A stretch of DNA of 64,000 nt, taken from assembly GCF_037975245.1 (NCBI RefSeq), contig NC_092577.1:13571013-13635012 (forward strand). Direction: 5' to 3'. The translations under genes were made by a program, and so were the position numbers. The stretch comes from Apostichopus japonicus. Taxonomy: Eukaryota > Echinodermata > Holothuroidea > Aspidochirotida > Stichopodidae. The notes under the pieces were generated by a model. That model worked only from the letters and a program-made list of their open reading frames with translations. It ran no database searches and was not told the origin of the DNA. Positions 1 through 11,015 of the stretch are shown here, in pieces; the stretch's first letter is position 1, and every line of letters starts with the position of its first letter.

Positions 1-170
1 ATTGGTATATGTCGATTTAAATCGATGATAAGTCGAATATAAACTGATATATGTCGATTTAAATCGGTAGAAAGCAATTTAAGCTGCTGGAAACTGGTAT
101 AAGTCGAAGGAAATTGGTATATGTCGATTTAAATCGGTATAAGTCGATCTCCCACGATTTAAGACTGATG
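1..170. repeat. Short repeats around a CGATTTAAATCG palindrome
   Basis: Three copies of TATATGTCGATTTAAATCG start near positions 6, 51 and 118, separated by diverged variants of GGTATAAGTCGA. The core CGATTTAAATCG is a perfect 12-bp palindrome. This looks like the end of a satellite or tandem block running in from outside the window. No coding potential was seen. Confidence 0.6.
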
Positions 171-440
171 GCCCACCATACGATACACCTCGATAACGTT
201 TCACTACAACGTAGCGCTTACCTCCCAAGGGATTCGAGTCATGGGTTCGTCCATACGTTGCTGGCACGGTTTACCCAGTCTTTCTGCCTTCTCAACGGCT
301 TTTCGCCCACTCGACGACAGTGCAGTTTCTTTCCTATAGCTTTCGTTCGGGCTGCTTTCGTTTGTGATAAAAGACGGAGCAACCGTCTTCCAAATAATAA
401 CTTGATCGACGACGACGAAATTCTCGAAAAGCGTCGTCAA
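170..440 (-). pseudogene. PC4-like gene fragment, copy 1
   Basis: On the minus strand two adjacent frames show EKAERLGKPCQQRMDEPMTR and then LGGKRYVVVKRYRGV. The second matches the start of a PC4/p15 transcription coactivator-like DNA-binding domain. The same text, diverged, occurs on the plus strand at 48840-49000, so this is one of two copies of the same sequence. A frame change falls at the GGGAGG just before the domain, and the fragment runs into the CGATTTAAATCG repeat at 1-170, which replaces the rest of the domain. It is broken, and whether it ever belonged to a mobile element cannot be told from this copy alone. Confidence 0.5.
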
Positions 441-449
441 GTTTGTTGA

Positions 450-869
450 TGAAACTGTCCCGTCTTTCTAAAGTTTCAGGAGTTGCAACATTAATAATAT
501 ATTAATAATATTAATATATCATAAAAACGTTATGCCGACGTTATTATAACACCACATTTAACGTTATAAAATCATAGTTTAGAGGCTCTTTTAAAAATGT
601 GATGATAATGTTTTGTGTCGGTACTCTGCTTGGTGACTTCATTCACAATGTGGGGTTCATCTTCTGCCACGTGTAGACGCCAGCCGACATTGTAAAAATC
701 ATACAGGACTCCTGGAAAACTTTGTTTGTCGTCCAAGATATCAACCTAGAGGTGTGCTTCTTCTCAAGATCGATACGTCTTGAAAATTTCTCCTATAGGC
801 TCATTCCCAAGAAAAGGATGACGTTATTATCACGTAATAGTCGCGTCCCAACTCGTCAGTGAATGGTGT
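450..869. other. Intergenic DNA, nothing recognised
   Basis: AT-rich sequence with short stop-interrupted frames. No domain, repeat boundary or RNA gene was recognised. Confidence 0.4.
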
Positions 870-1850
870 ACTATGAACATGATGTCTATCAATGCAACTA
901 AGAGCAAGGTTATGCGTATTACCAGAAAAAAATATTATCAATCCTCGAGCTTATATGTGCTACATGATAGTCAGTTGCAGTCTGTCTCATACTTTAAATA
1001 TTTAGGGCTGGTTATATCCTGTAATCCATTTTGGGAATAGCACATTGCCTCAGTGTGTTTCGCGTTCACTCAAACTTATGGGATTCTTGCGCTCTATCTC
1101 TGCTGGCCTAGGCCATAAGCTCAGGCTTAATCTTTATAAGTCTCCTATCCTTCCAATCATTGAGTATGTTGTCCCAGCTTGGGGTCTCCAAAACAAGGGT
1201 CAGACGGATAGACTGGAAAGCATTCAGAGACATGCTACACGTTTTATTTTGGGAGTTAGGCACCGCGACATGTCATATACCCACAGGCTTACATGTTTAG
1301 ACTGGTATTCCATCTCTAATCGTTTCAACATTACTATTATTACCTTTGTTGTTAAATGCCTGTATAATAAATTTGATTGCGTGCAAGTTTCCTCTAATAT
1401 CAATGTCAATTCCAGACACACTGACTCACTTCTGTTTCAACATATTTCTGCTAGGACAGAACTCCTCAGATCTCACCCTATTAATGTGTTTCCCAGACTT
1501 TGGTCTGGCCTGGAAGAGGAAATTAGAGACAAATTATTGTGTGCTTGTTTGCAATAATTCTTGCATACAATTAAAACCCACTACCTCGACCACTCTATCA
1601 CTGAGCAATAACTGTTTTTTACATATTGTATGAAGAATATTTGTATTTTTATATCTTTTGTTATTTTAATACTTTTTCATTCTATTCCGTACACTTCAAA
1701 TTTTTCCATTTGATTGGACAATGCAGACCTTCGGGTTACGGGAAATTAGTTTCCTTTTAGTTGCCCTGATCCTCGTTCTGTTTTTACTTGTTTTTGTTGT
1801 ATATTTGATGTTATTGGATCAGAAGTGTAATGAAATAAAATGACTCGAAA
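870..1850 (+). mobile_element. LINE 3' fragment (CR1/jockey-like reverse transcriptase C-terminus)
   Basis: The frames carry the end of a non-LTR reverse transcriptase. SINATKSKVMRI and YFKYLGLVIS (about 875-1020) are the segments following the catalytic YADD box. After a stop and frame change near 1035, an open frame at 1045-1557 continues with LNLYKSPILPIIEYVVPAWG and LESIQRHATRFIL, typical of the thumb and C-terminal region of CR1/jockey elements. Downstream, 1560-1845 looks like a 3' UTR ending in GTAATGAAATAAAATG. The catalytic domain and endonuclease are missing, so this is a 5'-truncated dead copy. Confidence 0.75.
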
Positions 1851-2220
1851 GCATGTGCGTGCAAAATTGTCTTGCTCTCGCGTTATAGTGAAGTTAGGCT
1901 ACACAGTAAAGATGTTTCACAGTGAGGGACAGAGATATATTGATAAATGGTGCAACGTCTAGTGAGAGCGTAAATAATTCATGAATATACATAGCCCATT
2001 GCACAGTTATGAACGTAAAGGTCAATTCATCTGCCCGCGCATGCGTCTGATGAATATTTTAATTCGGCTAAAACAATGATATAACATAGAAGGGACGCGA
2101 TCACTAAAAACAACATGAGATTTGTATTCAACTTTAATATAGGCCTACATATATATTTCGGAGAAGCGCCTGAAATCTGGTTTAAACCTTTCGTTGTTCA
2201 TGGATGTATCGTTAATTACT
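1851..2220. other. Intergenic or intron DNA, nothing recognised
   Basis: No recognisable coding or repeat structure. The missing first exon or exons of the downstream carrier gene were looked for here and not found. Confidence 0.3.
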
Positions 2221-2224
2221 TCCC

Positions 2225-2665
2225 TCCATTACACATGCATCCATGGTTGCTTTGTAAGAGCTCCCTCTATCTACGAGTAACGTACTGGATACAAACACAC
2301 ACTAGGAAATTATTGCCACTAAAATTTGCTTTCTTTCTGTTTCTTTTGCTTCTTCAAGGGAAACTGTCGACCACATCTTTCTTATCAAAGAAGAATATTC
2401 TGCATACTTCCAGCTATTACACATGCATCCATGGTTGTTTTGTAATAGCTCCCTCTATTTACAAATAACATACTGGTTATAGACACAGAATAGGAAATTA
2501 TTGCCACTATAATTTGCATTCTTACTGTTTCCTTTAACTTTTTCAAAGGAAACTTCGACCACAGCTTTCTTATCAAAGAAGAATATTCTGCCTACTTCCA
2601 GCTATTACACATGCATTCATGGTTGCTTTGTAAGAGCTCCCTCTATTTACGAACATACATAACAT
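2225..2665. repeat. Tandem duplication, about 187-bp unit
   Basis: ACACATGCAT(C/T)CATGGTTG followed by GAGCTCCCTCTAT recurs near 2231, 2418 and 2607. The intervening sequence (AGGAAATTATTGCCACTA, TCTTATCAAAGAAGAATATT) is shared, giving about 2.3 copies of a unit of about 187 bp just upstream of the first visible carrier exon. Confidence 0.7.
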
Positions 2666-2824
2666 ACATATATACGGATACAAACACACACAATGTGGTT
2701 TAGATGGTTACATTGATATCACAAAATACGTTTTACGAATAAAAAGGGGAAAATATTCCTAATGATATCCAAGCTCCAAGTTTTCTTGAAAATATAACTT
2801 TTTTTCTTTTTTATTCTTCTTCAG

Positions 2825-2968
2825 CTGGAGTTGCTGGGTCTATTTTTAAAGGAGCCAGCAATCGTGTTCTTGGTGTGACTGGGGGCTTTCTATTTGGTCT
2901 CGGTTTTATTTGTGAAGGATTAATAGGGGAAAGTCTCTGGCAGCTTTCTGTATTTATGGGAATTACCG
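2825..2968 (+). CDS. Carrier gene, first visible exon (TM3-TM4 region)
   Basis: The acceptor TTCTTCAG precedes the exon and the donor GTAAGA follows it. Both edges are phase 1. It encodes 47 full codons containing GVTGGFLFGLGFICEG, a hydrophobic segment preceded by SIFKGASNRV, which resembles the loop and basic residues before TM3 in SLC16 proteins. It joins in frame to the exon at 4410. Confidence 0.75.
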
Positions 2969-5900
2969 GTAAGAGGTGGGATTCAATTATATGGAGGGAT
3001 GGATATTATTTCTTCGTGAGTTATTAAAACCGGGCACACCGATAGTTAAAGAAATGGGTAGGGGAGGGAAAGTAGAGAGGGATACAGAGAAGAGAAGAAG
3101 AGAAGAGAAGAGAAGGTTTACTTTTCTTGAATTAGAGATACAAAATTTGTCTGTGATATAAAATACGTACTGATCAAAAGTTTGTGTTCAGCAGATCAAC
3201 ACTTTAAAGTTTGATTTTATCTGTGTGATATATGACATAGCTGACAGTGGAGGTCAAAGTTCCATTTTGTGCAAAAAAAGTTTGTCGCAAAACTCCTCCC
3301 GAGCTAGTTGGGTATTCGCGTGGGCATGGGATGAAGTGCCTCCGAGTCTTTGACATCATCGGTTCACAGGCAGGAAGAGGTCAAAGGTGAACTAAGGTCA
3401 TTAGGCCATATACTAAAAAAATTAGCCAAAATGTGCCACAATATTCCAAAATGAGCGAAAATGTGTACTACCTATACTTGCAAGTTAAATTTAATGGGCA
3501 AATTCTGGTGACTGAACAAAATTGCTGGGAGTTTTTATTTAACGAAAGAACAACTGTTTTATTGCTTGTTTTGCACATGCCAAACGACAAACTAGCTGAA
3601 AGTGTGATGCCCATATAGAGTGTAAAGGAATATTTGAATGATAAAGTTTGGATGAATGCTTAGAAACATTAATATAACTGGTCAAAGGTCATGGATTCAG
3701 CAATAAAAAAGGCCATGTACTTCAAAGTTGTTATCGTAAGTCCGGAATAATGACATGATACAGGTCATATGTACCCACCTTTTGTATTGAGATTCGCAAA
3801 TCCACGAATTAGCTACTTGTTGGTGTTTAACAGTTTTCAGTACCAACACACACGTGACTCGGTCATTACTGATCTGGCTCACATCTATCACGTGATCAAA
3901 GTCTTTATAACCCTCCACGACCTTCTGCTCCTTAGCTGAGAGCTTCACCATCCTTTTCTCCTCCTTGACACCCCTCTCCATCTCCTCGCTTTCATTTGTC
4001 CTTTCCTCCCTCATTTTCTAATAATTAAAAACAAAATCAATATTTTCTAAGAATATCGCAAAATATAGCGACATCTCAACAAAAACCATCTAAGGCTACC
4101 GTTCTTCCCTCCTAATAAAAACAATTATTATACTATCCCCCAAAATATCAACTGTTGTATCCTCGATTCCTAATTGACCCCGAAGGAGTCCCTCTTATAG
4201 GGGTCGAACACTCAGGGCCTAACCTACATCGTATACATTTGAATCTGTTATTAGACTTAAGCCATACAAGTATTTGCATCTTCGGGTGACATCAAGACGT
4301 AAAAAAGAACTATTGTCAATTACCGTGATTAGTTGAATTTGGTAACAAGTTTCACTTATTTGAATTATTTACTTAATATTTTCTCCTTTCTTCATCTTCT
4401 TGTTTTCAGCTATTGGGGGCGGTCTTCTACATTTCGCGATGTTCATGGCGTATCTGGAACACTTCCAAGATAAGTTTTCGGTGGCTTTTTCCGCCAGGGA
4501 GTTGAATACTTACATTGGAGTATCCGCTATGCCACCGTTAATGGATTATTGTCGTTCATACTACGGCACACATAGTTCTTATTTACTTCTAGGAGCCATA
4601 TCCTGGAACTGTATTGTCTGTGGAGTGCTGTTGAAACCTGCAATAGGTTTTGATGAACGCGGAGGTACTTTTCGAGACAAACCGTTATCCTTTATGATGA
4701 GATTGCGCGAATCCGTTGGCTGCATGCCAACGGATACAAGTTTCAACAACGTGTGTTACAAAATCTTAGCAATATTTAGCCACTCCCCGGTGATGAATCA
4801 TCCGAATTTTGCTATTTTCCTAGTTATCCATTCGATTTTTTATTATACTTTTACAGCTTGGGCATTGTATTTAGTCCCGTTTGGAACGTCTCTCGGTTAT
4901 CCGTCCCATCAGGCAGTTTATCTTTCGACCGCTGGTGGCATCGGTGGGTTTTGTGGTAAATTACTCGCAATCATGATATTTCATATGAACAAAATGACAA
5001 TCATTTCAGGAGCACTTTTGCCTTCGTGCACAGTGTGCACTGGTTTATTCGTGTACATTGTAACTAGTAATTATAGCTTTCTGATCTTTGCATCCTTTAT
5101 CTGTGGTTTTGGAATTGCCTACGCAGATTCGGCATTGAATGGAATGATACCGTCATACCTTTGTAATAATCATCTTCGACAAGGGTCGGCCATTAGTTAT
5201 CTTTACGCTGGAATATTGATGCAATGCGGAGGATCATTGTCTGGTAAGTATATGAAGTATAGGAAGTGATAGAAGTCAGTACAAAACAGCGTCATTGAGA
5301 AATTCTTACTTCAGGACCATAGGTATCGACTAAAGCATAATCTGTTATTGAATAAAGTACGTTGTTACATAAATGTTTGTAAATATTTCTGGAAATAAAA
5401 GTGTTTCCCTTTATTTTATTTTTTCTTAATGTAATGCACCTTACTTGTTTATCAAGAACATGTTTGTTTGTTTAACGTTAAACCAGACTTACATAAACTA
5501 TAACGCCCTTTCCCCCTCTAAACCCAAAAGACATGGATTCAGCGATTCCGGCCTTCATCAATGGTCTATATCAGGGGTGGGCAACCTACGGCGGCCCGCC
5601 ACATGCGGCCCGCCAGTTATTTTTTTTTTTTTTTGCGGCCCGTGAGATGTCTCAAGGAAATGAAAAAAAAATCAATCTATTTGACATCATCACAAAGAAA
5701 CGAGCTAGCTGCTTAGAATTTATCGACACTAATGATGCTGTCAGGTAGGCCTATTATCCCCATTAATTACCAACTGTACTGTACTGTATTGACAGTATGC
5801 TTTTGTGAATACAGATTAAGTACACACACCAATTGCTTGAAAGTCCTCGGAATCAAAGGTTTGAAATCAACAGCAGGTCGTAGGTTAGGTGCGGCCTAGT

Positions 5901-8437
5901 CAATTTGTTCACTCCTTATATCTGGCCCATTCATTCAAAAAGGTTGCCCACCCCTGGTCTATATGATAGAGATAACCGTTACGATTAACTTTCCAATAAC
6001 TCACTACGCTCTCTTTTCACGATTAAGTTTTAAAAAGACGATTCTAAACCGTAAAAATTCACTCTTTGAGAGTGTCCAGGAAGATCACTTTTCTTAAGAA
6101 TTCTACCAATTCCAAGAAGTCAAATTATCCCACAAAATATAACTCCTAATAGATCGAAAACCACTGAGTTTCGATCTAAATGGAAACTCCTTGGTTATAG
6201 GTAAACTTTTTCGTGACCTGTTTCTTTGATAAGATTGAAAACTACCCCTGAAAATAGTGATCACCCGGGCAATCTCGGGTATTGCATTCTTACTCTTTGA
6301 AATTCAAGTTTGAAGTTTATCGTGGCATTACGAACACGGACTTCAGATTTGATTGAATAGCTATAAGTTAACGATGTGGAAGGTATTGAAATAAACATCG
6401 AGGTTTATATACCATAACGTTAGACTAATATACCGATATACATAAAGGGGGGGGGGCGGAAGGTTCAACCATTGTTTATTCATTTTATGTGTTAACCTTT
6501 TATGAATCAATCTTATAACTATTCATACATCTGAATTGTTTTATCACATTCTGTTTTCTGTTTGATATTCGATAGATCTCTAAACTCCTTTTATTTTTAA
6601 ATATTTGCTATTTAAAATGTTTGTTATTAAATGAAGTGGAAACAAGTGAAAAATAGGGAAGGGAACACACATTTTGAAGAGCAGTATAGGACTATTGTCT
6701 TTGATGTGCATGGTTTCAGGGGAATGAGGGGAAGGGATCAAAACAAAACGTTGTAAGTTGCATATGTAGTGCTACTTCACCCCCCCCCCCCCCCATCCCC
6801 TGTGGTGTCCACTCTGAGATACTTTTCGGGAGTCGTTTCGGGAGCCCCCGTTTGTTTTGTTTTTTTAATTATTCTTTCTTTTTTTTGATAGCATGCTCCC
6901 GTTTTCATATGAGGTCGTCATCGACGTTGTTATCGTTATGTACCATGTATTATGCATAACTAATATACTGTCTTGGAGATATCCAACAAAGATTGTGGGA
7001 TTCGATAAGACTCTCAAACAGCAGATCACAAGCACAACTCCCGAAACGGCCCCCAAATAACAGACAACATGTAAATGTGTAGTTAATTAGTTAATTAAAT
7101 CCATTGCTATCAAAGACAACAACGTCAATGACGACCTCGTGTGAAAATGGGTGCCCGCTTTAATAAAACTAATTAAAAACATAATTAAAAACAAATTAAA
7201 AACAAAACCGAGGCTCCCGAAAAGAGCCCCGCGTAATGACTCCCGAGTTCGCCCCGTTTGGACACCCGGAGGGTATGGGGGTGGGGGTAGAGTAGCACGA
7301 TATATACTACTGTTGTATCTCAACACGGTCCCGTAAAAATTTCCTCTGTGTATGGCATGTGAATGTTTGCAGTATTTGGATGTTTTTCAACCAAAACGCA
7401 CTTAACGTTATACTTCCAATTATTTCTTTATGAAGGGAAGGAGATAAAAAAATAAATAAAAATTGAGTAGCTTGTTTTTACAAAAATGAAAAACAAACAA
7501 AAAACAGAAGATACTGTTTAACGAAGGGTTTCTTAAATTTATATAAAGGTGCACTAATAAGGTGTGCAAAAACTGATAAGGTTGGGGTGGGTTGGGGTGG
7601 AAGCTCAAGGACTTGTCTCGTGTGCCTATATAGCTACGCCGCTCTGTCTATAAGCGTTAATTTGAAATCAGCGACTAACGTGTCTTTTAAAATCCATTCG
7701 TAAGAACTCTATGGTACTGCCCATGACAGTGGCGTAGGAAGGTACTTTTGAGTGGGGGGGGGGGGGGGGCTGAAGATCGATGGCCGGCCTGGGGGAGGGG
7801 TCTAAGGGGAGGGGGACAACCCTTTTTTTGAATTTTTTGCATTTCCAGGTGGCCTCAGATGCAATTTGGTGCAATATAGCACACTTCAACACCCACTCCG
7901 TTTTGTAAACTTAATTTTGTATTTTCACCTGGCCTTAGATGCAATTTGGTGCTCCAAATGAGATTTTTTTCTCATTTGGAAATGAAAAAGGGGTTTTCTG
8001 ACTTGCGAAGCGGGGGGGCGGAATGATACTTCCGCCCCTCCACATTTTTCACTGGGGGGCTGGCGCCCCCCCCCCCCAGCCCCCCCCCCGGTTCCTACGC
8101 CTTGGCCCATGATATATTGTAAGTATATTTAAGTATATTTCTAGCTAGACTGCTAAGACAGTCGGAAGCAGTCCACTCAGCTGTTGCGGGCATCTGTTTA
8201 ATAAGGTTTTTAAAGGTTATTCATTCTGATTAATAGACGTTTTGCTCGTTTTTTCTTTCAGGCGCCATTTTGGACGTGACGTCATCGTTCACCTGGCTGT
8301 TTTCTGCCATGATTGTGTCACATCTGGGTATAGGAGTATTGTCTGTGGTACTACAACTACGGCAGCCAGAGGGTTTCAACTGTAAAGACACTTCTACAGA
8401 GGAAATAGCATTGGAAGAGGGAAAGTTACCCTCATGA
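2825..8437 (+). CDS. Monocarboxylate transporter-like (SLC16-type) MFS carrier, 3' part of gene
   Basis: Three exons join in frame: 2825-2968, 4410-5243 and 8262-8437 (TGA at 8435-8437). All introns are GT-AG and phase 1. The joined part encodes 383 residues. It starts within the third transmembrane segment of the N-terminal half and ends in a short polar cytosolic tail rich in Glu. About ten hydrophobic segments are visible. A long polar loop, following the helix that ends near CGVLLKP, separates the two six-helix halves, as in SLC16 carriers. The family moves lactate, pyruvate, ketone bodies or other small substrates across the plasma membrane, but which substrate cannot be read here. The exon with helices 1-2 and the family's N-terminal signature is absent and presumably lies upstream of the window. 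The last intron (3 kb) contains two hAT MITEs and a foldback element. An unrelated MFS subfamily is possible but less likely. Confidence 0.8.
3697..4014 (-). pseudogene. Possible PHD-like remnant in carrier intron
   Basis: The minus-strand frame contains NSWICESQYKRWVHMTC. It resembles the W-x-C...W-H-x-x-C half of a PHD-type zinc finger found at the end of some transposon proteins, preceded by a charged lysine/glutamate-rich stretch. There are too few zinc ligands for a functional finger. The remnant call is tentative. Confidence 0.25.
4410..5243 (+). CDS. Carrier gene, main exon (helices 4-11)
   Basis: Acceptor TTTTCAG, donor GTAAGT, phase 1 on both sides. The exon encodes 277 full codons. 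It starts AIGGGLLHFAMFMAYLEHF, includes the long hydrophilic central loop (SFMMRLRESVGCM to HSPVMNHPNF), and continues through the C-terminal helices with GGIGGFCGKLLA and CGFGIAYADSALNGM. It has no internal stop or frameshift, which argues for a living gene. Confidence 0.8.
5572..5956. mobile_element. Nonautonomous hAT element (MITE) 1
   Basis: Terminal inverted repeats CAGGGGTGGGCAACC and GGTTGCCCACCCCTG bound a 385-bp insert. Perfect 8-bp target duplications GTCTATAT (5564-5571 and 5957-5964) flank it. The 8-bp duplication and the CAGGGG ends identify the hAT superfamily. There is no transposase frame. It lies in the last intron of the carrier gene. Confidence 0.95.
5965..6819. other. Intron sequence, nothing recognised
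   Basis: Intron DNA of the carrier gene with G-run and C-run tracts (near 6446 and 6781). No RNA gene or conserved block was recognised. Confidence 0.4.
6820..7260. repeat. Foldback element with long imperfect inverted repeats
   Basis: The left arm (about 6825-6930: TTTCGGGAGTCGTTTCGGGA, then GAGGTCGTCATCGACGTTGT) reappears as reverse complement in the right arm (about 7115-7250, containing ACAACGTCAATGACGACCTC and GGCTCCCGAAAAGAG). The arms differ by substitutions and length changes in the A/T runs. A related single arm is present at 48265-48400. No coding sequence is inside. Confidence 0.65.
7727..8104. mobile_element. Nonautonomous hAT element (MITE) 2
   Basis: The ends CAGTGGCGTAGGAA and TTCCTACGCCTTG are near-perfect inverted repeats. 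They are flanked by identical 8-bp target duplications GCCCATGA (7719-7726 and 8105-8112). The 378-bp insert has G and C homopolymer runs near its ends and an internal duplication around AGATGCAATTTGGTGC. It has no transposase. Confidence 0.93.
8262..8437 (+). CDS. Carrier gene, last exon
   Basis: Acceptor CTTTCAG follows a pyrimidine tract, and phase 1 matches the previous exon. It encodes AILDVTSSFTWLFSAMIVSH, i.e. the last membrane helix, and a cytosolic tail ending EEGKLPS before TGA at 8435-8437. No canonical AATAAA was seen within about 500 bp downstream. Confidence 0.8.
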
Positions 8438-9025
8438 AACTTAAATAGGTTAAATGAAATCTATATTTGCAAATAGTGTATATAAATTAGCAGGCATAGG
8501 CCTATAAGATTGAACATGGCAGAAGTTATACAGCAAGCGCGCGCTGTATCTGCACTACCGCGCTAACACGATATATACTGTGCGCAATATATTTATTTCG
8601 CCTCATTAGTTATAATGAAAGCGACCTTGCAGTGACGGTCCTCACAATATGGAGTGTCACCTAATGGAGTTTTCTAAAGCTGTCCGGTGGGTCGCCGGAT
8701 TTTGCCACCGGATGTCGAAAATATACAGTTTTAGTTGAAATCTTCCGACGAAGACAGGTATTGTTTTTTCTTTTTAAATCAATTCCATATAGTCCTAGCT
8801 AGTTTCATGCTTGCTGAGTATTGCTTTCTTGGGGAGGGAATGGAAGGTGGGGTCTCTAGATCCCGACTCAGTCCTTGTGGGATGTTCTGGCCAGTAGACC
8901 TAAAACTATGCGGGCACCACACCGTACAGCATGACAACATATTTGATCAGTTTGCTAAATATTAAATAACAAACGGTGACGGCCAAGTATTTAAACGGAG
9001 GAGAAGAGTGGCGGGGAACAAACTT
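8438..9025. other. 3' flank of carrier gene
   Basis: Probable 3' UTR and flank. No RNA gene, repeat boundary or clear poly(A) signal was recognised. Confidence 0.3.
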
Positions 9026-10168
<1,143 letters not shown>

Positions 10169-11015
10169 TTAGGCCAGACAAACATAAGTCAAAATTAAAT
10201 TGATTAAATTATCAATGATTGGGTGTTCTGGATGCGTAAGATCAGGAAAGGGTTGGGCTCGTGTGATATCCCAGGCATTCAAATAACCGAGTGAAGCATC
10301 ATCTCCGAAAACCTCTCTTAAAATCATCTCTTGTCTTTGCGTGTGCCAATCACTAGATACTAACATAATCCCTTGATTAACGTAATCCCTAGTATTTGTG
10401 CCTCTCACGATCAGTTTTAATCCAGGTAATCGCTTTCTCAAACGATTAATAGCCTCTTTAACACCTCTAAGTCGTTTTTCATAATAACTTTCTCCGGATA
10501 TAGCAAAATGCGCCCAATAAGATAATAACAGTACTTCATTAGATCCTTCTCCTCCGGTTATGTTGTCTATTTCTTTGGCAGCGTAGTGGTTATCAATTCG
10601 CTTTGTTCCTCCATTAGGAATTCCATGAAAATGAAAATATAGAGTGAAATTCCCTCGTTTACACAGTAATTCGCGTTTTTTGTCGTCGCTAGGCGGTAGT
10701 GATTTCTTTTCATAACATAACTTTTTGCCTCTCAAATTTAAATATAACTGTCGAGCCGTAGAATCTCCGTAAATGCGGAGCATTTTGTCGCTGAGACAAT
10801 CACGTGCTTCCTTGTGAGTAAACTTTGCTATTTGACAGTTGAATGGGTGCCAAGTTTCCTCAAAGATGAATCCGTTTGGATGAGCAGTCGGTGGACCCGA
10901 TGCTTTACAGTAAGGGAGACTTTCTATGGGAACATATCCAGGTGTTTGTCTTCGGCTGTCGACATCATCGTTGACAAGAATTGGTCCAATCCCATGTTGA
11001 ACAACTTTGCGTGTA
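10169..11015 (-). CDS. NXPE gene exon 4: PC-esterase domain and stop
   Basis: Acceptor TTTTGTCTGCAG, phase 2. It encodes 282 codons including TAA at 10169-10171. Visible blocks are LPYCKASGPP, FEETWHPFNC (W and C conserved in the family), DCLSDKMLRIYGDST (SGNH block I, serine nucleophile) and PDLTHPEHPI (DxxH, catalytic Asp and His). The frame has no stop or frameshift. The first ATG at the GDS block is internal, since the frame and conserved Cys residues extend upstream to the acceptor. Confidence 0.9.

Noticed and set aside
1045-1557. Intact single-exon gene
   Set aside because: It encodes only the C-terminal part of a LINE reverse transcriptase, with related text upstream in another frame.
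7746-7769. G-run and C-run tracts as regulatory G-quadruplexes
   Set aside because: Similar homopolymer runs occur at MITE edges throughout the window (7747, 8071, 19740, 20455, 21020, 25990, 29674, 45860, 60715) and look like repeat-associated slippage.
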